In this document: one piece after another, positions 32,673 through 41,726 of the stretch
Numbering within the stretch: position 1 is the stretch's first letter
Layout of the letters: every line of letters starts with the position of its first letter
Assembly (NCBI RefSeq): GCF_038069945.1
Contig: NZ_JBBPEV010000001.1
Coordinates: 744,001-808,000, forward strand
Length of the DNA: 64,000 bases
Direction of reading: 5' to 3'
From: Aquabacterium sp. A3
GTDB lineage: Bacteria > Pseudomonadota > Gammaproteobacteria > Burkholderiales > Burkholderiaceae_C
Notes under the pieces: generated by a model
What the model saw: the letters and a program-made list of their open reading frames with translations, nothing else
Told to the model about the DNA's origin: nothing
Database searches by the model: none
Made by a program: the position numbers and the translations under genes

Positions 32673-34970
32673 ATGGGTCCGTACAAGAAGCACTGGTGCG
32701 CGCTGATCGGCGTGTGCATCGTGATGTTCTCGCTGCTGGGCTACTTCGGCGCCGAGGTCTACCGCTCGGCACCGCCGATCCCCACCCAGGTCAGCTCTGC
32801 CAGCGGGCAAAAGCTGTTCACGCAGGACGACATCCTCGACGGGCAGACCGCCTGGCAATCGGTCGGCGGCATGCAGCTGGGCTCCATCTGGGGCCACGGG
32901 GCCTACCAGGCCCCCGACTGGACGGCCGACTGGCTGCACCGCGAGCTGAGCGCCTGGCTCGACCTGGCCGCCCACGAGCGCCACGGCAAGGCCTTCGATC
33001 AACTCGGCGTGGGCGAGCAAGGCGCGCTGCGCGCCGAGCTCAAGGCCGAGTACCGAGGCAACCGCACGGATGCGAACGGCACGCTGCAAGTGAGCGACCG
33101 ACGTGCGCAGGCCATCGCACAAACGGCGGCCTACTACGATCAGCTCTTCTCCGACGCGCCCGCGCTGCGCAAGAGCCGCCAGAGCTTCGCCATGAAGGAG
33201 AACACACTGCCCAGCGCCGAGCGGCGCCAGGCCATGACTCAGTTCTTCTTCTGGACCGCCTGGGCCGCCGCCACCGAACGCCCAGGCACGCACGTGACCT
33301 ACACCAACAACTGGCCGCACGAGCCACTGATCGGCAACACGCCCAGTGGCGAGAACATCGTGTGGTCGATCGCCAGCGTGGTGATCCTGCTGGCCGGTGT
33401 CGGCTTCCTGGTCTGGGGCTGGTCCTTCCTGCGCGATCACGAAGAGCCTCTGCCGAAAGCGCCTTCTCGCGACCCGCTGACCTGCTTCGCGCTCACGCCC
33501 TCGCAACATGCACTGGGCAAGTACCTGTTCCTAGTCGTGGCACTGTTCGTCTTCCAGGTGTTCCTGGGGGGCTTCACCGCCCACTACACGGTGGAGGGGC
33601 AGCATTTCTACGGCATCGATGTGTCGCAGTGGTTCCCGTATTCGCTCACGCGCACCTGGCACATCCAGGCCGCGCTGTTCTGGATCGCCACGGGCTTCCT
33701 GGCCGTCGGTCTGTTCCTCGCCCCCGTCATCAACGGCGGCAAAGATCCGAAGTTTCAGAAGCTGGGCGTGGACGTGCTCTTTTGGGCGCTGGTGGCGGTG
33801 TGCGTCGGCTCCTTCGCCGGCAACTACCTGGCCATTGCGCAAAAGCTGCCGCCCGAGTGGAACTTCTGGCTGGGCCACCAGGGCTACGAGTACGTGGACC
33901 TGGGCCGCCTGTGGCAGATCCTCAAGTGGGTCGGCATCCTGCTGTGGCTGGTGCTGATGCTGCGCGGGGTGCTGCCCGCCTTGCTCAAGCGCTCGACGGA
34001 TGGCAAGGGTGAAGACAAGAACCTGCTCGCGCTGCTGACCGCATCGGTCGGCGCCATCGGCCTGTTCTACGGCGCCGGCCTGTTCTATGGCGAGCGCACC
34101 AGCCTGTCGGTGATGGAGTACTGGCGCTGGTGGGTGGTCCACCTCTGGGTCGAGGGCTTCTTCGAGGTCTTCGCCACCACGGCGCTGGCCTTCGTCTTCA
34201 GCAGCATGGGCCTGGTCTCGCGCAACATGGCCACCACGGCCAGCCTGGCATCGGCCTCGCTGTTCATGCTGGGCGGCATCCCCGGCACCTTCCACCACCT
34301 GTACTTCGCGGGCACCACCACGCCGGTGATGGCCGTGGGCGCCGCCTTCAGCGCGCTCGAAGTGGTGCCGCTGATCGTGCTGGGCCACGAGGCTTGGGAG
34401 AACTGGCGCCTGAAGGACCGTGCACCGTGGATGGACAGCCTCCGCTGGCCGCTGCTGTGCTTCGTGGCCGTGGCCTTCTGGAACATGCTGGGCGCAGGCG
34501 TCTTCGGCTTCATGATCAACCCGCCGATCTCGCTGTACTACGTGCAGGGCCTCAACACCACGCCGGTGCACGCCCACGCCGCGCTGTTCGGGGTGTACGG
34601 CTTCCTGGCGCTGGGCTTCACGCTGCTGGTGCTGCGCTATGTGCGCCCGCAGTTCGCCTTCAACGACCGGCTGATGACCATCGCCTTCTGGGGCCTCAAC
34701 GGTGGCCTGGTGCTGATGATCGCCACCAGCCTGCTGCCCATTGGCATCATCCAGTTCGCCGCCAGCGCCAGCGAGGGTCTGTGGTATGCCCGCAGCGAAG
34801 CCTTCATGCAGCAGCCACTGCTGCAGACGCTGCGCTGGGTGCGCACCTTCGGCGACCTCGTCTTCATCGGTGGCGCCGTGGCCCTGGCCCTGCAGGTGGT
34901 GCTGGGGCTGGCGAACAAGGGGCAATCCTCGCGGCAGGCTCCGGCCGACGCCAGGCTGGTTCGCGGCTGA
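32673..34970 (+). CDS. norB: Quinol-dependent nitric oxide reductase (qNOR)
   Basis: A 765-residue single-chain NO reductase that reduces two NO to N2O with electrons from quinol. The N-terminal ~200 residues are the periplasmic domain of qNORs. The haem-copper oxidase-like core follows, with SLTRTWHIQAALFW, VVHLWVEGFFEVFATT, GIPGTFHHLYFAGTTTPV and TTPVHAHAALFGVYGF supplying the haem and FeB histidines and the conserved glutamates. No separate norC is present, as expected for qNOR. It lies downstream of ric under NorR control and probably serves NO detoxification or respiration. Confidence 0.97.
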   Translation: MGPYKKHWCALIGVCIVMFSLLGYFGAEVYRSAPPIPTQVSSASGQKLFTQDDILDGQTAWQSVGGMQLGSIWGHGAYQAPDWTADWLHRELSAWLDLAAHERHGKAFDQLGVGEQGALRAELKAEYRGNRTDANGTLQVSDRRAQAIAQTAAYYDQLFSDAPALRKSRQSFAMKENTLPSAERRQAMTQFFFWTAWAAATERPGTHVTYTNNWPHEPLIGNTPSGENIVWSIASVVILLAGVGFLVWGWSFLRDHEEPLPKAPSRDPLTCFALTPSQHALGKYLFLVVALFVFQVFLGGFTAHYTVEGQHFYGIDVSQWFPYSLTRTWHIQAALFWIATGFLAVGLFLAPVINGGKDPKFQKLGVDVLFWALVAVCVGSFAGNYLAIAQKLPPEWNFWLGHQGYEYVDLGRLWQILKWVGILLWLVLMLRGVLPALLKRSTDGKGEDKNLLALLTASVGAIGLFYGAGLFYGERTSLSVMEYWRWWVVHLWVEGFFEVFATTALAFVFSSMGLVSRNMATTASLASASLFMLGGIPGTFHHLYFAGTTTPVMAVGAAFSALEVVPLIVLGHEAWENWRLKDRAPWMDSLRWPLLCFVAVAFWNMLGAGVFGFMINPPISLYYVQGLNTTPVHAHAALFGVYGFLALGFTLLVLRYVRPQFAFNDRLMTIAFWGLNGGLVLMIATSLLPIGIIQFAASASEGLWYARSEAFMQQPLLQTLRWVRTFGDLVFIGGAVALALQVVLGLANKGQSSRQAPADARLVRG

Positions 34971-35050
34971 TGTTCATGCCGCCCTGACCTCACCGACCCC
35001 GGCCACATCTGACATCCGGCTGGGGTCGGCCGAAGTCAACTCAAACGCCT

Positions 35051-35086
35051 CACGGCCTGCTCGATTCGATCAATCGGCAGGCCGTG
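35051..35086. terminator. Strong hairpin between norB and the HPP gene
   Basis: CACGGCCTGC and GCAGGCCGTG form a perfect 10-base stem around a 16-base loop, spanning the stop codon of the convergent HPP-family gene. Another GC-rich inverted repeat (ACCCCGGCC / GGCTGGGGT) lies just upstream near 35000. Neither has a long T run, but together they may end both converging transcripts. Confidence 0.45.
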
Positions 35087-36224
35087 TTGCTTTGTACAGT
35101 GCCTTCACGAGGTCGGACTGGGTGATGATGCCCACCAGCTGTTTGTCCCCGTCGATCACCGGGATGTGGTGGTGACCGACCTCCGAGAACAACGGCACCA
35201 GCTCGGCCACGCGCCTGTCGCCACTGATCACGCGCACGCCGCGCGTCATGATGCGGCCGACCGTGTCGGGCATGGCCGATGCTGCCTTCGCGTCTCGCTT
35301 GACCAGGGCCAGCAAGCGGTTGGCCATGCCCTCATGCTGGTCGAGGCCGGCGTGGCGCATGAAGTCGGCCACCGTCAGGATGCCGACCACCCGTTGCGAC
35401 TGATCGATCACGGGCAGCGCCTTGATGCGGTGCTCGCGCATCAGGCGCCAGGCTTCTTCCAGCGACGTGCTCAAACGCGCCGTCACCGGCGCTTTCGTCA
35501 TGATGTCCGCGCACAGCAGGTGCCCGAAGTTGCGCTCGTAAGCCGCCGCCTCGGCGAATTCAAGGATGCCCTCCAGGTCGTCTCGGCTCACGTCAAGCAC
35601 CTGGTTGTAGTGGGCCAGCGCCGCGTCCAGGTCGGCTCCCGAAAAGCGGCTGCCCGGCTTGACGGAAGGCTGCGCCGCGCCACGGTGCGGGTAGCGCCGC
35701 CCTGTGAGCTCGTTGTAGACCATGCCCGCCATGACCAGCAGCATCGAATCCGTGAGCATGGGGAACAGCGCGAACTCGGGTTTCGCGCCCGTGAGCGCCG
35801 CCAGCAAGGCCGATGCGCCGCCTGGCGGGTGCAGGCAACGACAGCGGAACATCACAGCGATCGCTCCGGCGACGGCCACCGCCCCGGCCCAGGCCGGATC
35901 GGGGATGAACATGGCGCACACGCTGCCCACCAGGGCCGACAAGGCGTTGCCGCCCACCACCGACCAGGGCTGGGCCAGCGGGCTGGCCGGCACGGCGAAC
36001 ACCAGCACCGCGCTGGCGCCCAGCGGGGCCGCGATCCAGGCGGCGCCGCCTGTCGGCAAGGCGGTGCCCATCCAGCGGGCCAGCAGCGCGGTCACCAGGA
36101 TGCCGACGCCAGCGCCGAGCAAGGCACGCCACTGCTCGCGGGCGTTCACCGAAGGGGCGGCAGGCTGAAGGCCGAGCCACCATGCGCGGGCCGATGCCTT
36201 CAGGCGAAAAAACAGGGGCCGCAT
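35070..36224 (-). CDS. HPP-family membrane protein with two CBS domains
   Basis: A 384-residue protein. Residues ~35-190 form an HPP domain of about five membrane segments with the motif RCLHPPGGASALLAAL. The C-terminal half has two CBS modules (DIMTKAPVTARLSTSLEEAW with KALPVIDQSQRVVGILT, and RIMTRGVRVISGDRRVAELV with HIPVIDGDKQLVGIIT). HPP proteins include nitrite transporters in cyanobacteria and plants, and this one adjoins NO reductase, so nitrite transport is possible but unproven. CBS pairs usually bind adenylates and would regulate it. Confidence 0.88.
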   Translation of the reverse strand: MRPLFFRLKASARAWWLGLQPAAPSVNAREQWRALLGAGVGILVTALLARWMGTALPTGGAAWIAAPLGASAVLVFAVPASPLAQPWSVVGGNALSALVGSVCAMFIPDPAWAGAVAVAGAIAVMFRCRCLHPPGGASALLAALTGAKPEFALFPMLTDSMLLVMAGMVYNELTGRRYPHRGAAQPSVKPGSRFSGADLDAALAHYNQVLDVSRDDLEGILEFAEAAAYERNFGHLLCADIMTKAPVTARLSTSLEEAWRLMREHRIKALPVIDQSQRVVGILTVADFMRHAGLDQHEGMANRLLALVKRDAKAASAMPDTVGRIMTRGVRVISGDRRVAELVPLFSEVGHHHIPVIDGDKQLVGIITQSDLVKALYKATRPAD

Positions 36225-36294
36225 GTCGCTCTGACTCGGTCAGTCCATGCCGAGAACCGAAGCAGCCAGCACCGGCATCCCCACGTCAAACCCG

Positions 36295-37716
36295 TCAGTC
36301 CTGGCAGTGCTGGACCACGTAGTCCTTCACCCACTGCGTGTCCTTGGGGCACACCACGAACCGCTTGGGCAGGTCTTCCAGCCCTTCCAGGCCCTGGATC
36401 CAGTGCGGACGCGCAGGACGCTGGCCAGTGGCTTCGATGATGGTCTCTTCGAACTTGGCCGGCAAGGCGGTTTCCAGCACGATCATGGTCACACCGGGCT
36501 TCAGGTGCTCCTTGGCCACCTTCAGGCCATCGGCCGTGTGGGTGTCGATCAGGGTGCCGTCTTTTTCGAAGGTGTCGCGGATGGTGGTCAGGCGGTTGGC
36601 GTGGTTGCTGGTGCCCGAGGCGAAGCCGTAGCCGGGTACCTTGGCGAACACCTCCGCTGGCAGCGTGAAACCGCCTTCTTTCTCGACCGCGTCCTTGAAC
36701 AGGGCCTTGCAGGCCGCGCCATCGCGCCCCAGCAGATCGAACACAAAGCGTTCGAAGTTGGAAGCCTTGGAGATGTCCATCGAGGGCGACGAGGTCTCGT
36801 ACGTCTCGGCCGAGCCGCGCACGCGGTAGGTGCCGGTGCGGAAGAACTCATCGAGCACGTTGTTCTCGTTGGTGGCCACGATCAGCTGATCAACGGGCAG
36901 GCCCATCATGCGGGCCACGTGGCCGGCGCAGACGTTGCCAAAGTTGCCCGAGGGCACTGTGAAGCTCACCTTCTCGGTGTTCGACTTGGTGGCGTAGAAG
37001 TAACCGGCGAAGTAGTACACCACCTGGGCCAGCAGGCGCGCCCAGTTGATCGAGTTGACCGTGCCGATCTTGTACTGGCGCTTGAAGGCCAGGTCATTGG
37101 AGACGGCCTTGACGATGTCCTGGCAATCGTCGAACACGCCTTCGACGGCGATGTTGTGGATGTTCGGGTCCTGCAGGCTGAACATCTGGGCCTGCTGGAA
37201 GGGGCTCATGCGGCCATGCGGGCTCAGCATGAACACGCGCACGCCCTTCTTGCCACGCATGGCGTACTCGGCCGCGCTGCCGGTGTCGCCCGAGGTGGCC
37301 CCCAGGATGTTGAGCTGCTCGCCGCGGCGGCCCAGTTCGTACTCGAACAGGTTGCCCAGCAGCTGCATGGCCATGTCCTTGAAGGCCAGCGTCGGGCCGT
37401 TGGACAGGGCTTCCAGGCACAGGCCCGGCTCCAGGTGCTTGAGCGGCGTGATCTCGTCAAAGCCGTACACCGCCTTGGTGTAGGTCTTGGCCGTCAGCGC
37501 CTTCAGGTCGGCCGCCGGGATGTCGTCGATGTACAGCGACAGGATCTCGAAGGCCAGCTCGGCATACGACAGGCCGCGCCACTTCGTGAGCGTGGCGTCG
37601 TCCACCTGGGGGTAGGACACGGGCAGGTACAGCCCGCCGTCTGGCGCCAGGCCCTCCAGCAGGATTTCGGAGAAGCCGCGCTGCGTCTGATCGCCCCGCG
37701 TGGAGATGTACTTCAT
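36295..37716 (-). CDS. thrC: Threonine synthase
   Basis: PLP enzyme that converts O-phosphohomoserine to threonine. The 473-residue product starts MKYISTRGDQTQRGFSEIL and has the PLP-lysine region PTLAFKDMAMQLLGN, then LGATSGDTGSAAEYAM and FTVPSGNFGNVCAGH. It follows hom with an ATGA overlap, a standard betaproteobacterial hom-thrC operon. Nothing unusual is seen. Confidence 0.97.
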   Translation of the reverse strand: MKYISTRGDQTQRGFSEILLEGLAPDGGLYLPVSYPQVDDATLTKWRGLSYAELAFEILSLYIDDIPAADLKALTAKTYTKAVYGFDEITPLKHLEPGLCLEALSNGPTLAFKDMAMQLLGNLFEYELGRRGEQLNILGATSGDTGSAAEYAMRGKKGVRVFMLSPHGRMSPFQQAQMFSLQDPNIHNIAVEGVFDDCQDIVKAVSNDLAFKRQYKIGTVNSINWARLLAQVVYYFAGYFYATKSNTEKVSFTVPSGNFGNVCAGHVARMMGLPVDQLIVATNENNVLDEFFRTGTYRVRGSAETYETSSPSMDISKASNFERFVFDLLGRDGAACKALFKDAVEKEGGFTLPAEVFAKVPGYGFASGTSNHANRLTTIRDTFEKDGTLIDTHTADGLKVAKEHLKPGVTMIVLETALPAKFEETIIEATGQRPARPHWIQGLEGLEDLPKRFVVCPKDTQWVKDYVVQHCQD

Positions 37717-39044
37717 GCGAGTTCCTCCTTGCGCAGCTTGACGATCGGGGCCAGCACGGTCGGCAGCGCCTGCATGGCCGCAAGGGCCTGGTTCATGCCA
37801 CCTTCGGTCGTGTCGTGCGTCAGGATGATGAGGTCGGTCTGGCTGCCTTCGCTCACCTCATCGGCCTCGCGCTGGATGACCGCGTCAATGCTGATGCCCT
37901 CGTCGGCCAGGATGCCCGTGATCTTGGCCAGCACACCGGCCTTGTCGGCCACGCGCAGACGCAGGTAGAACGAGGTGACCACCTGCTCCAGGGGCAGGAT
38001 GGGCAGCGCCGACATGGCGTCAGGCTGGAAGGCCAGCGAAGGCACGCGTGCCGCAGGCGCGGCGTCGATCAGGCGGGCGATGTCCACCAGGTCGGCGACC
38101 ACGGCCGACGCGGTGGGCTCCGAGCCCGCGCCCTTGCCGTAGTACATGGTCGTGCCCACGGCATCACCCTGCACCAGCACGGCGTTCATGGCACCTTCCA
38201 CATTGGCGATCAGGCGCTTCATGGGCACCAGCGTGGGGTGGGTACGCAGCTCGATGCCTTGGTCACGACGGCGCGCGATGCCCAGCAGCTTGATGCGGTA
38301 GCCCAGTTGCTCGGCGTACTTGATGTCCGTGGCCGACAGCTGGGTGATGCCTTCCACGTGCGCCTTGTCGAACTGCACCGGGATGCCGAAGGCGATGGCG
38401 CTGAGCAGCGTGGCCTTGTGCGCGGCGTCCACACCTTCGATGTCGAAGGTGGGGTCGGCTTCGGCATAGCCCAGGCGTTGCGCTTCTTTCAGCACCACGT
38501 CGAAGTCCAGGCCCTTGTCGCGCATCTCGGACAGGATGAAGTTGGTGGTGCCGTTGATGATGCCGGCCACCCACTGCACCTGGTTGGCCGTCAGGCCTTC
38601 GCGCAACGCTTTGATGATGGGGATGCCACCAGCCACAGCGGCCTCGAAGGCCACGATCACGCCCTTGTCGCGCGCGGCGGCAAAGATTTCGGTGCCGTGC
38701 ACGGCCAGCAGGGCCTTGTTGGCCGTGACCACGTGCTTGCCGGCGGCGATGGCCTCCAGCACCAGGGCCTTGGCGATGCCGTAGCCACCGATCAGTTCCA
38801 CCACCACGTCGATGTCGGGGTTGGCGATCACGGCGCGTGCGTCAGAGACGATCTGGGCGGCATCGCCCACCACCTTTTGGGCCAGCTCGGTGTTGAGATC
38901 GGCCACCATGGCGATCTCGATGCCACGGCCGGCGCGGCGGCGAATCTCTTCCTGGTTGCGCTTCAGCACGGTGAAAGTGCCGCCGCCGACGGTGCCGATG
39001 CCCAGCAGGCCGACGCGCACGGGGCGCAATTGTTCTTGGCTCAT
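37713..39044 (-). CDS. hom: Homoserine dehydrogenase
   Basis: NAD(P)-dependent reduction of aspartate semialdehyde to homoserine, in the threonine and methionine branch. The product is 443 aa with a Rossmann motif GLLGIGTVGGGTF, the catalytic-domain signature GYAEADPTFDIEGVDAAHK and a C-terminal ACT domain (LRVADKAGVLAKITGIL) expected to mediate feedback by threonine. The start at 39044 (MSQEQLRPV) is preferred over the longer open frame, whose extra 29 residues are low complexity. thrC overlaps its stop. Confidence 0.96.
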   Translation of the reverse strand: MSQEQLRPVRVGLLGIGTVGGGTFTVLKRNQEEIRRRAGRGIEIAMVADLNTELAQKVVGDAAQIVSDARAVIANPDIDVVVELIGGYGIAKALVLEAIAAGKHVVTANKALLAVHGTEIFAAARDKGVIVAFEAAVAGGIPIIKALREGLTANQVQWVAGIINGTTNFILSEMRDKGLDFDVVLKEAQRLGYAEADPTFDIEGVDAAHKATLLSAIAFGIPVQFDKAHVEGITQLSATDIKYAEQLGYRIKLLGIARRRDQGIELRTHPTLVPMKRLIANVEGAMNAVLVQGDAVGTTMYYGKGAGSEPTASAVVADLVDIARLIDAAPAARVPSLAFQPDAMSALPILPLEQVVTSFYLRLRVADKAGVLAKITGILADEGISIDAVIQREADEVSEGSQTDLIILTHDTTEGGMNQALAAMQALPTVLAPIVKLRKEELA

Positions 39045-39140
39045 GATCAAAGTCTCTGGTGTGCTGCAGGCAGCCTCCTGGGCCGCTGCGGGGTTCAAAT
39101 CAGTATGCTCGGGCGCCCTGCGTGCCCTCAAGCGCCCACC

Positions 39141-40364
39141 TCAGGCGTGGCGCTTGCGGTAGCCGTCCAGGAAGCGCGCGATGCGGTTGATGGCGTCGGT
39201 CAGGTCATCGCCGTTGGGCAGGAAGACCAGGCGGAAATGATCAGGCTGCGGCCAGTTGAAGCCCGTGCCCTGCACGATCAGCACCTTTTCTTCGGCCAGC
39301 AACTCGTAGGCAAACTGCTGGTCATCGGCGATCGGGTAGAGCTTGGGGTCCAGGCGGGGAAACATGTACAGCGCGCCCTTGGGCTTGACCACGCTCACGC
39401 CCGGAATCTGCGTGAGCATGTCGTAGGCCAGATCGCGCTGTTTGCACAGGCGCCCGCCCGGCTGCACCAGGTCTTTGATGCTCTGATAGCCACCCAGTGC
39501 CGTCTGGATGGCCAGCTGACCGGGCGTGTTGGCGCACAGGCGCATCGATGCCAGCATGTTGAGGCCTTCGATGTAGTCCCTGGCATGGCGCTTCTCGCCC
39601 GAGACCACCATCCACCCCGCGCGATAACCGCACGAACGGTAGTTCTTGCTCAGCCCGTTGAAGGTGAGAAACAGCACATCCTCAGCCAAGGACGCGATCG
39701 AGGTGTGGCTGTGCCCGTCGTACAGCGTCTTGTCGTAGATCTCGTCGGCCATCACGATGAGCTGGTGCTCACGGGCCACCTCGATGATCTCGCGCAGCAG
39801 GCTTTCGGGGTACAGCGCGCCCGTCGGGTTGTTGGGGTTGATGACCACGATGGCGCGCGTGCGCGGCGTGATCTTGGCGCGGATGTCGGCGATGTCCGGG
39901 TACCACTCTTGCTGCTCGTCGCAGATGTAGTGCACAGGCCGACCGCCCGACAAGGCCACCGCAGCGGTGTACAGCGGGTAATCGGGCGCCGGCAACAGCA
40001 CTTCATCGCCCTCGTTGCACAGGGCATTGATGGCCATGACGATCAGCTCGGACGCGCCATTGCCCAGGTACACGTCATCGACGGTGACACCCTTGATGCC
40101 TTTTTCCTGGCAGTAGTGCACCACCGACTTGCGCGGCGCAAACAGGCCCTTGCTGTCGGTGTAGCCGGCCGCACCCGAGAGGTTGCGGATCATGTCCTGC
40201 ACGATCTCGTCGGGCGGCTCCAGCCCGAACACGGCCAGGTTGCCGATGTTGAGCTTGATGATCTTGTGCCCGTCTTCTTCCATCTGCCGCGCCTTCTCCA
40301 GCACGGGCCCACGGATGTCGTAACAGACATTGGCGAGTTTGCTGGATTTGGCAATCGGTTTCAA
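39141..40364 (-). CDS. alaA: Alanine aminotransferase-type PLP enzyme (AlaA-like)
   Basis: A 407-residue class I aminotransferase that aligns from memory along its length with E. coli AlaA (YfbQ): SSKLANVCYDIRGPVLEKAR, YTDSKGLF, the PLP-lysine region FNGLSKNYRSCGYRAGWM and NNPTGALY. It should interconvert pyruvate/glutamate and alanine. The start is a TTG at 40364 with GGAG six bases upstream; no ATG lies between it and the in-frame stop. It sits upstream of hom in the same direction, 96 bases away. Confidence 0.88.
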   Translation of the reverse strand: MKPIAKSSKLANVCYDIRGPVLEKARQMEEDGHKIIKLNIGNLAVFGLEPPDEIVQDMIRNLSGAAGYTDSKGLFAPRKSVVHYCQEKGIKGVTVDDVYLGNGASELIVMAINALCNEGDEVLLPAPDYPLYTAAVALSGGRPVHYICDEQQEWYPDIADIRAKITPRTRAIVVINPNNPTGALYPESLLREIIEVAREHQLIVMADEIYDKTLYDGHSHTSIASLAEDVLFLTFNGLSKNYRSCGYRAGWMVVSGEKRHARDYIEGLNMLASMRLCANTPGQLAIQTALGGYQSIKDLVQPGGRLCKQRDLAYDMLTQIPGVSVVKPKGALYMFPRLDPKLYPIADDQQFAYELLAEEKVLIVQGTGFNWPQPDHFRLVFLPNGDDLTDAINRIARFLDGYRKRHA

Positions 40365-40469
40365 AACGGGCTCCGTCAGCAGGGGGATTTTCGGCGAAGC
40401 TAGAATTTAACCACACCCGGCCACCACCGGCAGCCCCGCCAATGGTGGTGACTGCGCCCAGATTCAGCC

Positions 40470-40847
40470 ATGAAACTCCAACCTGACCGCGCCGAAGGCG
40501 TCAACGTCATCCATGCCTACACGCCCGACTCGGTGTCCGTCAATGGCGTGGTCCACACCCAGGCGGTGCTGGTGCCCCACACGGGCGACGTGATCGGCTG
40601 GGAGGCCACCTCGTGGGATGCCCTGAACGAAGCGCATTTCCAGCGCATTGCCGAGGCGGCCCCCGAGTTGGTGGTGTTCGGCAGTGGCGCCACATTGCGG
40701 TTCGTGAAACCTGCCCTGCTGCGCCCGCTCATCGATGCACGCATCGGCATCGAAACCATGGACTCGGCGGCGGCCTGTCGCACCTTCAATTTCCTGGTGG
40801 GCGAAGGCCGCCGGGTGATGGCGGCCATCTTGTTGCCAGGGGCCTGA
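40470..40847 (+). CDS. Mth938-domain protein
   Basis: A 125-residue protein with one Mth938-like domain, the fold also found in the mitochondrial complex I assembly factor NDUFAF3. Visible conserved patterns are ELVVFGSGATLRFV and IGIETMDSAAACRTFNFLVGE. It is divergent from alaA. The biochemical role in bacteria is unknown. Confidence 0.85.
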   Translation: MKLQPDRAEGVNVIHAYTPDSVSVNGVVHTQAVLVPHTGDVIGWEATSWDALNEAHFQRIAEAAPELVVFGSGATLRFVKPALLRPLIDARIGIETMDSAAACRTFNFLVGEGRRVMAAILLPGA

Positions 40848-40938
40848 TCAGGCCGTCGTGAATGGTCAAAAAAGGGCGCTTCTGCGCTTCCACCTTGAGG
40901 GGGATGCCCCGTGGCGGAATGCATTTGTGGAAGCACTT

Positions 40939-40944
40939 TATAAT
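40939..40944 (+). promoter_or_regulatory. -10 element upstream of bcp
   Basis: TATAAT is a perfect -10 hexamer 37 bases before the bcp ATG. No good -35 stands 16-18 bases upstream, so activity is uncertain. Confidence 0.4.
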
Positions 40945-40980
40945 CATGGGCTATCCACGCAGTCTGCTGATCAGGAAGAC

Positions 40981-41460
40981 ATGACACCCGCCCTCAACAA
41001 ACCGCTGCCGGAATTTGAAGCGATCGCCACCGGCGAAGTGAAGTTCACACCCCAGGCGTTCATCGGCCAGACCGTCGTGTTGTACTTCTACCCGAAGGAT
41101 CACACCCCTGGCTGCACCACCGAAGCCATGCAGTTCCGTGACAAACACAAGGAATTCACCAAGGCTGGTGCTGTCGTGTTTGGCGTATCGCGCGACAACC
41201 TGGCCTCGCATGACAAGTTCAAGGAAAACCTGGACCTGCCTTTCGAGCTGATCGCTGACACCGAAGAAAAGCTCTGCCACATGTTTGGTGTGGTGAAGAA
41301 CAAGATCATGTACGGCAAGAAGGTCAAGGGCATCGAGCGCTCGACTTTCCTGATTGGCCCTGATGGCGTTTTGCGTGCCGAATGGCGCGGCATCAAGGTG
41401 GCGGGCCACGTGGACGAAGTCCTGCGTTCGGTTCAAGACCTTCAGCGCGAAGCCGCCTGA
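40981..41460 (+). CDS. bcp: Thioredoxin-dependent peroxiredoxin, Bcp/PrxQ type
   Basis: A 159-residue peroxiredoxin that reduces hydroperoxides. The peroxidatic Cys45 is in YPKDHTPGCTTEAM. The resolving Cys usually five residues later is replaced by Met50; the only other cysteine is Cys99 (EEKLCHMF). It may thus work as a 1-Cys enzyme or with Cys99. The ATG at 40981 matches the family start (the open frame extends 41 codons upstream without support). Confidence 0.95.
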   Translation: MTPALNKPLPEFEAIATGEVKFTPQAFIGQTVVLYFYPKDHTPGCTTEAMQFRDKHKEFTKAGAVVFGVSRDNLASHDKFKENLDLPFELIADTEEKLCHMFGVVKNKIMYGKKVKGIERSTFLIGPDGVLRAEWRGIKVAGHVDEVLRSVQDLQREAA

Positions 41461-41577
41461 GCGTGAATGGGGTGCTGCAGCGCCCCCGCAAAAGGCCAGA
41501 CACCATCTGCCAGTCTGACAGAAGATTCTTCTTGCAAAACCTGAATGTTGTGCCCCGCGCACATCGTTATCAGGGAG

Positions 41578-41605
41578 TTGGTTCAAGGCACGACTTGTGC
41601 ATAAT
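41578..41605 (+). promoter_or_regulatory. Candidate promoter for a short RNA
   Basis: TTGGTT and CATAAT are separated by 16 bases; the -10 matches five of six positions. The predicted start is near 41612, about 85 bases before a strong terminator. Confidence 0.45.
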
Positions 41606-41611
41606 CAATCG

Positions 41612-41695
41612 CATGCACCTGAGCTTGCCCCAACCGGCTGATGCCGCTCAAGCTGCCCCGAGCAAGGCCGCACACAACGCTGTGCGGCCTTTTTT
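41612..41695 (+). ncRNA. Candidate small structured RNA between bcp and phoH
   Basis: Between the promoter-like site and a rho-independent terminator lies ~85 bases of folded sequence. An outer stem AGCTTG (41622-41627) / CAAGCT (41649-41654) encloses CGGC-TGAT-GCCG (41635-41646), and the terminator hairpin follows. An ATG at 41612 opens a 34-codon frame with no ribosome site, so a leaderless peptide is possible but less likely. No known RNA family is recognised. Confidence 0.45.
41664..41695 (+). terminator. Rho-independent terminator upstream of phoH
   Basis: AAGGCCGCACA and TGTGCGGCCTT form a perfect 11-base stem with a six-base loop, followed by a run of T. It ends either bcp transcripts or a short RNA started near 41612. 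Confidence 0.85.
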
Positions 41696-41726
41696 CTTGC
41701 CTTGCCACTTTTGATGGATCGCCAAG

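Noticed and set aside
37815..40403. 862-codon plus-strand ORF
   Set aside because: It lies antisense to hom and alaA, is full of Gly/His/Gln/Arg low-complexity sequence and has no recognisable domain. It is a GC-driven shadow of the real genes.
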